Assembly: GCA_964035575.1 (NCBI GenBank)
Contig: OZ037877.1
Span: forward strand, 1,240,001-1,304,000
Reading direction: 5' to 3'
Source of the DNA: Rhynchopus sp. YZ270_cl-10
Lineage: Eukaryota; Euglenozoa; Diplonemea; Diplonemida; Diplonemidae
Length of the DNA: 64,000 bases
In this document: piece after piece, positions 9,808 to 18,270 of the stretch
Layout: each line of letters begins with the position of its first letter
Position numbering within the stretch: position 1 is the first letter of the stretch
Position numbers and translations under genes: made by a program
The notes under the pieces: model-generated
Seen by the model: the letters and a program-made list of their open reading frames with translations, nothing else
Told to the model about the DNA's origin: nothing
The model's database searches: none

Positions 9808-10405
9808 CAGGGCGTTCGCTATCGCCATCGTTTTTTCCTGATCGTGGCGAAATGCCAAAAAACCCGAAATTTTTGCTTTTTTACTAGTGCTTAAAATAGG
9901 TCAAAAAAAATTTTCCGCCGGAGAGAAGCTAGTTCGTGGGGGGTGAATCCCTGGTACTGAGTGGTCAAAAAAAATTTGCGATTTGCGCGTGATCCCTTCC
10001 CCAGCACAAGTGCTATTACAGCTGCACTTTCCTGACTAAAACCAGCAAAACGATGGAGAATTTCATCAATCCCCCCTCACTGAGGGTCTCTTTGTGTTGT
10101 TTAATCAAACAGATGTACAAGAGAGAGGCATCCGTCATATGAGACTTCATCCTTATTTTGATTATTTTCAATAAACTAAAACGTCTCTCTGCCGTTGAAG
10201 GTAGAGTTGACACGAGTAGTGACACCTTCTATAACAGGGGCTTCACCAGACTGCAGGATTGAGGAGCGGGAGTGCTGGGGAAACTTCCTCTCACGGCAGG
10301 CGGGTTTGCGGAACAGTGGACACCCCTCTGCGACCCCCCCTCCGGGGGGTCGACAGGGTGGTGGGGAGAAATCTCTCTCTCTTTATTTTTTTTTCTCCCC
10401 TTTTT

Positions 10406-10436
<31 letters not shown>

Positions 10437-10550
10437 TACAGGGTTTCGCCCCGGTGGGGCGAAGCCCTGGGGCGAAATAAAATGTCATTTTTTCAGGAAA
10501 AATTTTTTTTAACGAAAAAAAATATTTTTCGCCCCGGGGCGAACGCCCTG
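9808..10550. mobile_element. hAT element with internal deletion (743 bp)
   Basis: CAGGGCGTTCGC (9808-9819) and GCGAACGCCCTG (10539-10550) are perfect 12-bp TIRs flanked by a perfect 8-bp duplication TAGGTTGC (9800-9807, 10551-10558). The minus strand still encodes a hAT C-terminal dimerisation segment (10016-10225). At the right end, CAGGGTTTCGCCCC / GGGGCGAAGCCCTG forms another hairpin (10439-10470), preceded by a (TTTA)n run. This is the best evidence that the TIR elements of this window belong to hAT. Confidence 0.9.
10016..10225 (-). pseudogene. hAT transposase C-terminal (hATC dimerisation) fragment
   Basis: About 69 codons read LVSTLPSTAERRFSLLKIIK, then IRMKSHMTDASLLYICLI. This matches the conserved hAT pattern LP-x-x-x-ER-x-FS-x-LK-x-IK-x-x-(L/M)-x-S-x-M followed by a leucine-rich helix, which makes the transposase dimer interface. 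There is no ATG in frame and a stop lies just upstream. The zinc finger and the RNase-H-like catalytic core are missing, so the element cannot move by itself. Confidence 0.8.
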
Positions 10551-10558
10551 TAGGTTGC

Positions 10559-13500
10559 TAAAGCACCGAGAGAGGCTAAGAGGTCATCTTTGTAAACGTT
10601 TCCATATTTTTTACCTTTCGCATTTTCTCGGATTGAACGCACAAAACTCCCTTTTTTTTTTTTTATGATTCATTTTTAAAAAAATTTTTTTTTTGTATAG
10701 TAGAGCACACTCTAGGGTGGCTACACTAATACAAAACCAAGTTTTTCAAGTTTGTATTTGTATTTCCTACAATATTTGTATTCAATGAAATGGCTTTTCA
10801 GTACAGATTTCTTAAGGTGGGAGAATCAATCTCTCTGTCCAACCTTCAGGTCCTAGAGCATATTCATATTGTGTCAATTTTAATAGGGTAACCAACCCTT
10901 GTACTTTACGTCTGTTTCGCGTGCTTCGTCAGAATTTCCCCTGCCACTGCTATGTAGCTAGTTGGGACGTAAAAGTTTTTTTTTTTTGTACACAGTGATT
11001 TAGCGAAGAAGCTTGAAGGAGGAGTTTCCGGTACCTCTTCGTAACAACAAAAAAACCCCATTTTTTAAAGTAATGAGCATTATCCTGCGTCTTGCCGATT
11101 GAACGGCGAGGCGTTTTGCACTTTTTAACTTCTCTTTTGTTTAAACATATCACCAAAGAAAGACAACACACCCTTTATTCAGTGCCTGCTGTTCCAAAGG
11201 CGTTATGCACTTTTAACTTCCCTTTTCATTTTTTTTACCCCTCTTTTTATAAGTAACCAACTCTCTCTGCACCGTCCTTCCTCCCCCCTACCTCTATACC
11301 CAGCACACCCCCAAGCTCATTTATCGCCTCTTCATCTTAGACTAATGTGTTTCTGGGACTCCAGATATACAATACTATCTTTCTTAATTTGGTCTTTACA
11401 TTTTAAAAAGCAGTGGGCATGTTTCTGTTTATTACTCAACCAAAAAAAATTTAAAAAAAAAAACTCCGAAGGGTATTCGAGTCAACCCAGGAGCAGTGTC
11501 TGCGCCCCGAGAAGCGTTTTATAACCGTTTTGTTTTCGTCTTCTTTCCACCAGATCTTGAAATCAATTCCACCTCTTTGTTTCAAAAAAAAAAGAAAAAT
11601 ATAATCACACACCACACACCACTCCCAACTCGTTCACGGTGGAGTCCAGCCTCTGAGCTGGAGTCAAACAGGGAGCTTCAAGTAGAGGGTGTGTGGCCAC
11701 ACCCGCTAGTTGAGACTTCAGCTTTTGGTCAGGTGACTAAGCACAGAGAGGCTTAGGGTCATCTTATAAACTTTTCTTTGGTCCAGCTTTGAGGCTGGAC
11801 CCCACCGTGTTGGAGGAATGGCTCGAACAACCCCTACCCGCCCCCCCTGGCTCTGATCACTCGAGGGATAGTTTTAGTGGATCACCCTTATCAGAATCTA
11901 ATCGTGTCAAATCGTGTGTTCGACACTTCCGCAAAACCCGCAAAACCCGATTTACGTTTTTTGCGGTTTTGCGAGAAGGAAAAGAGAGGAGGTTCCCAGA
12001 CTAGGTTCCCACCGAAAAAAACCAGAAATTTGCTATTTTTTTTTTGGCCGTAAAAAAAAGGCTGGGGGTATAAAGAGGTCGCGTGATTCGCCGAGCGGTT
12101 GTGAACCGCCTCCGTTCTCTTACGGTACGGAACACCCACGGTCCCACCCTTTGCAAATGAGCTCGACTGAGACGCGTCTAAACACGTTTCAACTTTTTTT
12201 TTTTTTTGTTTTTGTTCAGTTATTTTCATTCCACAACACAACGCACAGTATTGATTTCGAGTCTTCGCATTTCGCACTTCCCCACAAAACCCACAAAACC
12301 CACTTTATCCCTACCTCATTTTGTTTGGTAGGCAGTTTCCTCTTTTCTATGTTTACAAAAAAAGGAGGAGACGACTCTGGTGGATAAAACTCCATCTTTC
12401 GATTGAAAATTATATCTTAATCTTTTGGTAGTCGATTCGAATACAACAAAAAAATCGTATAGTGGAGTATAATACAATCAAGTTTTCAAAAAAAGCATCG
12501 GACCAAGAGTTTCCTAGTGTCATACAATACCCCCGTCTGTCCTATTTAAAAAAGGCTTCGGCCTTTTCTGAGTATAGATCTTTATACCAATAGGCTTGTA
12601 GTGATTGTCGATACAACAACAAAAAAACAAGTGGAGAGTTCGCACAACTGTGGCAACACAACCGAGGCATCTACACGAATCCAACAATTTATCAAAAAAA
12701 ACAACAGAAACCGAGTCTAGAAGCGATTCCGAATAATGTAGTATATTTTTATATTTTTTCTTCTGTCATCTTCTTTTTTCCTTCTCTCGGGGGGCTCTGA
12801 TTTAAAGGAAATTGCCCCCTTTTTTTAGAGCCTTTATTTGAACGCTTTTTTCTTTCTCACAATGAAGCTATCTCCGCAAGGTTCAGTGACCTAGCGAGAG
12901 GGCCATTGTCTCGCGTCCACAGAGACGTATTTTTTCCGTTTTTTTTTTTTTCTTTTTTTTTCTAGGCGTATTTTCAGGCAGTTATCTTATAAACTTTTTT
13001 GCTTTTTTTTTTTCCGCCTCCCTGAGTATGTTTTTTTGACTATTTTTTGCGCGTTTTACGTACGTACCAACGTGTATGTCCCTCCCACAGAACTTCTTAT
13101 GATTCGGGTCTACCCGGTGTTCTGGTTACACACCAAGGTACACTGCCACGAGAGTGCTTTGCATTTTCATGATGTAAACCACGAAGAGGAGATTAGAAGA
13201 ACTGCATGGTTGGGGGGGGTCCACCCCCCGGCACAAAGGTACACTGTCAACGAGAGGGCTGTTGTATTTCACGTTAAGTTTTTTTTCTTCCCCCTTCCTC
13301 CTCGAAACCATACGTCGTGCCAGTTTCCCCCTGATTTCTGTTGCACAACAAGCATTCTAGCTAGAAATTGAGCACAGAAAAATAAAAAAGGTTTTCCCGC
13401 GACGGTTTCTATTATGTGTAGTCTTTGGTATCCATCTCCTGAGCCTCGGAAGGGAGGGTCTGTTGTGCCTAGTCGACACGAAAAAAAAAAAAAACGAACA

Positions 13501-13648
13501 AAAAAATGAATAAAACCACAAGACACAGAAGACAAGGGATTCCCAAGTGGAATGCCTCCTTTGGGGTTGCCTTCACGAAATATACAGCTTTCAACAGAGA
13601 GCAATACTGAGTGATCAACACCATTACAAAAAAAAAGGGGGGAAATTT
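10559..13648. other. Gene-free repeat-rich DNA
   Basis: Contains family-A copies (10555-10590, 11731-11765), family B (about 11180-11210), family E (10696-10740 and about 12455-12490), an F-type variant (about 12630-12690), family G (about 12598-12620) and family C (13199-13265). Open frames here overlap these repeats and show no protein character. No gene seen. Confidence 0.5.
11731..11765 (+). repeat. Dispersed hairpin repeat family A (type copy)
   Basis: Consensus GGTGACTAAGCACGAGAGGC followed by TTAGGTTCATCTTATAAACTTTTC. CTAAGC and GCTTAG pair as a stem around a 5-8 nt loop. Copies, mostly plus orientation: 121, 4391, 5328, 7883, 10555, 11731, 37948, 46647 (intron), 48631, 49475, 52172, 56031, 56969, 57282, 57481, 63358, and three tandem variants at 45316. 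Orientation bias and the conserved unpaired 3' tail argue against a simple palindrome. Confidence 0.85.
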
Positions 13649-13750
13649 ATATCGGAACCGAACTTTGGGGAACCAGGCATTTCGGAACCGGGAACCGGTT
13701 CCCTGCAGCACTTCCGAAATGACCGGTTCCCAAAAGTTTGGTTCCGATAT
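13649..13750. mobile_element. Small palindromic MITE
   Basis: The ATATCGGAACCGAACTTT arm pairs with AAAGTTTGGTTCCGATAT, and inner GCATTTCGGAA pairs with TTCCGAAATG around a GGAACCGGTTCC centre. It is 102 bp and nearly all stem. No coding capacity; target duplication not determined. Confidence 0.75.
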
Positions 13751-14349
13751 GATTTTTTCCCCCAAAAAATAAAATACAGAACAGAGTCTATTTGGTTTTT
13801 ACCAACACAAAAAAAAAAAAAAAGCATACCAGAACAGGGAAAAAAACGAACACCGTGTACCAAAAAGTAAGCTACCCAACGTAGTTTCTGGGTCAGCGGT
13901 TGTAGGTGGCCCTTGTATGATACAAGAAATGTGTGTTTTTTTTTTTTTTTTTACGCGCAACTTTATTTTTGGGAGGGTGGGGTAATACCCAAGGAGGGAG
14001 TTTTTCGTTATGCTTTCTTTCGTCTTTTTTCTTTCTTGCACGGAGCGTCAGTACGCCTGCGTATCAGAGGCGTTTTTTTTCTCTTCTTTTTTTTCTTTTT
14101 TTTGCACTATCAACTTCGCCTTTCTCTTCCTCTTCTTTCTCCTCTTCTAGAAAATGTGTTTTGCACGATTTGTGCACTCATCTTTCAATATTTCTTTTCT
14201 TTTCTGGTCGCAAACCTTTGCTTTTTTTTGTCTTTGTTTTTGCTTTATTTTTCATAGCACACATAAAATCAGTGAAGGCTGATTCTATGAGTGAACGAAA
14301 CAAAAACAAAACAAACAAAACAAAAAAGGATTGCGTACTCTATCAATTA

Positions 14350-14461
14350 CCGTATTCGGTACAAAAAAAATATCGAAAATAAAAGGTCGAACTTCCAGAA
14401 AAAAAAAATCCTGAAAAGGTCGAACATTATTACGGTCGATTAATTTTTTGTACGAATACGG
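14350..14461. mobile_element. Tc1/mariner-like MITE, copy 1
   Basis: The ends CCGTATTCGGTACAAAA and TTTTTTGTACGAATACGG are inverted repeats flanked by TA on both sides. TA is the target of Tc1/mariner elements. A second copy with the same ends and interior motifs (GGTCGAAC, TTACGGTCGAT) is at 57818-57915. Confidence 0.75.
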
Positions 14462-14463
14462 TA

Positions 14464-15537
14464 AATTCAAAGCCTTCGGGCGACATTGATGTACAGACCC
14501 TACTTAGGTAGGCGAGTGTCGACACAACAAAAAAGCGTTTATAATTTTTTTTCAAAAAAAAAAAAAATGCAGTGTGTTTTACGCGCAATATGAGTGTCAA
14601 CTCCCCCTTTTTTTTTTGCCTTCCCTCTATTTCTGTCCTTTATTTCTCTTCCTATCTCCCCCGTTGGTTTGTTTCGATTATTTTTTTCTTGATTTTTTTT
14701 CCCCCTTTTTTGGGAGTCAGACTAAGCGGGTTATATCCCTGACACACGAAAGGGGATTATGGTGTGCCGTCTGTACTCTGCTCTGCTCTCTCTCTCTCTC
14801 CCATTGGCTGGGATAGGCAAAAGACATATCCTGTGTTTTTTTTCTTTGTCCTCAGGGAGCTAAACTACCCTGCTCCTACTAAAATTGCAAAGTTACAGAA
14901 GAAGAAAAAATAACTTTGTAGGGCAACTTCCTAAGCCCATCCCGACTCCATTTTCTTGGAGCTTCCAGGGACCGTTCAGGCTCCGTTTCCCTAAGGAATG
15001 ATACAAAAAGTTTTCAAAAAACCCCCCCTGGCTAGGGTATATAAATGCTGGGATGGTGGCTTCCCGTCATTCGAAGTGTGCTTTAGCACTCTGAGAAGCA
15101 GCGACCGATATTGGCAGAGTTCGCTCTGTCACACCTTGGGTTTTTATGACGTTCCGCCTGATGTATATAAACCCTCCTTATTATCCTTAAGGGTGAGGCC
15201 CCAAGCATGGGACGCCAAAGGAGAGCTGTGTGTGTTGCCCCATATAGTCTTCGTCTACAATTCGTTATTGGTTTGTTTTTTTTTTTTTTTTGTCTCCCTT
15301 TGAAATTTGTGTTGGGAATATGGTGCAGTTTGCCGTATTGAGCAAGCTCCGCTCTTTTTCCTTTTTCCTCTCTTATATCTTTTTATCCTCCCACACCACC
15401 ACCACCACCACCCACTTATGTTTGCAAAGAAATGCTACCAAAAAAAAGAGTACGACTTTATTTTCTTCTTCTGTAGGCAAGAGTGCAGCGTAGGTCATAC
15501 TGGGCGTGACAACAACCCTCCTAGCTTCCTTTTTGCG
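14464..15537. other. Gene-free DNA
   Basis: A family-G motif lies at about 14510-14535 and two TATATAAA strings at about 15038 and 15166. No gene can be supported. Confidence 0.45.
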
Positions 15538-16086
15538 TTATTGTCGCAGTTCAGCCGAATCAATTCGGCGGTGTCCCCTTATCATTGATTGAATTTTAAC
15601 CTCACGGTTTAACCTCAGGATCATCACAGCATTCTGGGGGAAGTAAAACCTCGGCAATCTCATGATCTTCATGCAACGTGTAGCAGTGGGAGAGTTATGT
15701 TGACATGCAGCACACTTGTAAGAATTATCTTCGCCGTACATACTGGATGCAAAATTATCATTCAAGTTTTCAATCAAAGTTTGCTTTGACACATGAAATG
15801 CAAGTTGGAGAAACGTCTGAAATACAACGAAATTGTGCGGACAGTTTCCACACGCTGTCGTAGTGGCAAATTGCGCGCAGAATAAATCCGTGACTCCGGA
15901 ATTCAGCAGCCGGTGACCAAAGCTCCTCAACGCAGCGTCCTCCAGAGGCTCACACCCATCCCACCGGTCCGTGTCGTCAGAGCCACGTAAAAGCGGCTGC
16001 GAGTTCTCCGATTCCAGCTGCCCCATGAAGAGTGCGAAGGCCTCTTCTACATCCTGGTCCTGTTTGGTCCAGTCCTTTCCCTGCAC
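15538..16086 (-). pseudogene. Ubiquitin-specific protease (USP) fragment
   Basis: About 180 codons match the middle of a USP catalytic domain: a QDQDVEEAFALFM box (family: QQDxxEFL), then LFCAQF...CGNC (family: LFxGQ...CxxC), then YKCAAC with the second zinc-binding CxxC, then MRLPRFYFPQNAVMILRLNR (family: LPxVLxIxLKRF). USPs remove ubiquitin through a Cys-His-Asp triad. The N-terminal Cys box and C-terminal His box are both absent. There is no in-frame ATG, a stop lies a short way upstream, and the 5' side runs into the XRCC1 promoter region. Either a truncated pseudogene or a stranded internal exon; the pseudogene is likelier. It is divergent from the XRCC1 gene, whose start is 126 bp away. 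Confidence 0.7.
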
Positions 16087-16211
16087 GCCCTCTACTGCAC
16101 CCTCGCCAACGTTGCGTTGCTGAAGACCGTTGCGTCATGCCATACCCAGAAAGCAATAACCACGTTCCACGCCCCCCTTTAGGTACACAACACCCCACCT
16201 CCCCTGCACAA

Positions 16212-17672
16212 ATGGCCGACGTGATATGTTATGAACCCTTCCACCACACACGGATGTGCAGCAAGAACCCACCCTCCGCAGACGCAGACTTCTGGTACAG
16301 CGACGAGCCCGAGGACAAGATTGTGTTCTCCCTTGAGCTGGAGCAGCGCTGCTGGGTGGAGTCGCTTGAGCTGACTGTCGTGGGCGCCTCACACGTGGAG
16401 GTGCGTGGGGCGCCTGACTCTGAGACGTTGTGGAGAGATGCACGGCGTATGGTTGCACGCACGCAAATCCGTGATATGTACAGCTACAAAAACGGGGCTT
16501 TCCCCGAATGTAAAATCTCGCTCGCCCCTGCAGCGGACGCCATGGGGCTGAGCTATAACGTCATTTTCATCGCCCTCATCAACCACTGGGACCCACTCTG
16601 CCGGGTTGGCCTGCGGAAACTGCGTATACACGGCGTTCCTGATGACGCCAATGACGAACACCCCCCGCTTCCGTTGCGTGCCGGCTCAGAGCTGCATGTG
16701 TACAACCCGCACGTAGGGCTCCCAGAGGCTGTGTTGCTGCAGAAGCAGCAGAGTCAGCTGGTCGGGCAGGGGTCGATTCTGAGTCAGACACCCATGGCAA
16801 GTCAGATGAAGGGGCAGGCAAAGCACGTCGCACCGCTCTTTGAGGCAAAGACGAAAAAGACAGAGGCTGCCCCTCTCCCCCAGGCCACTGAGTATCAGAT
16901 GCCAGCCCCTGCCCCTGCCGTGCCCACCTTCAAGACACACTACAACCCAGCAACACCCGTGCCAAGCAGCCTCGAGAACCGCAAGGTTCGCCCGGTGCAG
17001 GCAGGCCACGTGCTTGCGCCTGAGAGTCAGACCCTGCTTGTTGGGGAGGGGGGAGGGGTAGGTGCCACAGTAGGTGTAGGGGGCTACACAGCAACCGTGG
17101 CGCAGACACCGCAGGTAGGGGACACGTTGGTGCAGGCGACTCCAATCCAGGAGACGTTGGTGCAGGCCACACCAATGCAGCAGACGCTTGTGTCGCAGAC
17201 GCTTGTTCAGGGTGGTGCAGGTCCAGGTTGCGCACCTACACTGGAGGCCACCCTCGCGGCACCTACTGCAGTACCCGCCACACCAGTGGCACCGTCTGCG
17301 AAGCCGTTGTTGGGGGTGACGGTATGCCCAAATCCCCCGAATTTTTTTTTTTTTTTTTTGATTTTCAAAAAACAGGTGTGTCTGTCCGGCTTTGTAAACC
17401 CCGAGCGTTCGGAGCTGCGCACAACTGCGCTGGCGCTGGGCGCTGTGTTCACGGAGGACTTCTCCAAGGGTGGGACCCACCTCGTGTGTGCCTTCGCAAA
17501 CACACCCAAGGTGCGTGAGGTGCGTCTCTCGGGGCGCGGCTTTATTGTGACCAAAGAGTGGCTCCACACAGCCAAGTCCACGATGATGCGTCCACCTGAG
17601 GCGTCGTTCACCACGCTCGCTTCGCCAACGAATTCGCCACAGAAGAAGAGACGAAGAACAATTGAAGACTAA
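16212..17672 (+). CDS. XRCC1: XRCC1-like DNA single-strand-break repair scaffold
   Basis: Two exons, 16212-17321 and 17376-17672, give about 468 aa. XRCC1 is a nuclear scaffold that recruits ligase III, Pol beta and PARP to base-excision and single-strand-break repair. The first about 150 residues (MADVICYEPF...LRKLRIHG) fit the XRCC1 N-terminal beta-sandwich. A low-complexity linker follows with repeated TLVQATP units. The C-terminal domain is a BRCT very close to XRCC1 BRCT1: LSGFVNPERSELR, ALALGA, THLVCAFANTPK, VTKEWL. The end PQKKRRRTIED looks like a nuclear localisation signal. ATG 16212 is chosen because homology begins there; an upstream in-frame extension to 16032 lacks family similarity. 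Only one BRCT is present, versus two in the animal protein. The intron is 54 nt and in frame. Confidence 0.85.
   Translation: MADVICYEPFHHTRMCSKNPPSADADFWYSDEPEDKIVFSLELEQRCWVESLELTVVGASHVEVRGAPDSETLWRDARRMVARTQIRDMYSYKNGAFPECKISLAPAADAMGLSYNVIFIALINHWDPLCRVGLRKLRIHGVPDDANDEHPPLPLRAGSELHVYNPHVGLPEAVLLQKQQSQLVGQGSILSQTPMASQMKGQAKHVAPLFEAKTKKTEAAPLPQATEYQMPAPAPAVPTFKTHYNPATPVPSSLENRKVRPVQAGHVLAPESQTLLVGEGGGVGATVGVGGYTATVAQTPQVGDTLVQATPIQETLVQATPMQQTLVSQTLVQGGAGPGCAPTLEATLAAPTAVPATPVAPSAKPLLGVTVCPNPPNFFFFFLIFKKQVCLSGFVNPERSELRTTALALGAVFTEDFSKGGTHLVCAFANTPKVREVRLSGRGFIVTKEWLHTAKSTMMRPPEASFTTLASPTNSPQKKRRRTIED
17322..17375 (+). other. Intron (54 nt) of the XRCC1-like gene
   Basis: Begins GTATGC, has an 18-T tract and ends AACAG. 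Its length is a multiple of three and it has no in-frame stop, so retention would insert 18 mostly hydrophobic residues exactly at the start of the BRCT domain. Removing it joins GVT to VCLSGF, restoring BRCT spacing. Confidence 0.85.
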
Positions 17673-18120
17673 ACAAGGAACACGAAACGGGCACTTAGAG
17701 GTGACTAAGGATCTTAAACAACTTTTTTTTGGGGGGGGGGAATTCTCGCAGGTAAAGGACAACGTGAGGGATTGCTATCCGATTTCTCTGTTAAACAAAC
17801 TCCTAAGAGGTGTCTATGTTGTTAGGCCTCTGTCGCAGACGCAGCGTTTGCTCTGCTTACATAAGGCTTAGGTACAGTGCGCTTTTTTTTTTACTTGGTA
17901 TTCACTCTCGTCTCTTTAGCGCTGCCAAGGCAGTGTGGCCGCTCTTTTTTGTTCTATCCAGAGTAAACCCGGGACCGTGTCCCAGCTGGTGCCGTTTTTC
18001 ACATCTAGGACGTGCGGGTTGCCGTTTTACGGAGGTCACCTCCCCGTTTGCCACACAGGGTTTACAGACAGCACACCTCCCCCTCAGGGTGTGGCAGCAT
18101 CGTTAAGGACACTGGCCTGA
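17673..18120. other. Intergenic DNA between XRCC1-like gene and the LINE
   Basis: A degraded family-A-like motif (GAGGTGACTAAGGATC) starts 27 bp after the stop codon. The remainder, to about 18120, is moderately GC-rich and may include part of the LINE 3' end, but I see no coding signal. Confidence 0.4.
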
Positions 18121-18270
18121 CGACAAAAGTGGAAACCTTTTTTAGGTTCCCGTGATCAGCTGATATGCTGGTCGGTGTGTTCTCTTGATGTTTTCTTTTT
18201 TGTTGGTATCCTCTTGTTGATATGAGTAATGTAAAAGTAAAAGCAAATAATGCTAAAAGTTGTGTTCTCT

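Noticed and set aside
13913-14382. Phe-rich frames of 114-149 codons
   Set aside because: Produced by T homopolymers; no protein character.
16686-17762. 358-codon frame antisense to the XRCC1-like gene
   Set aside because: Shadow of the sense coding region; Cys/Arg/Leu-rich with no domain, and it crosses the intron.
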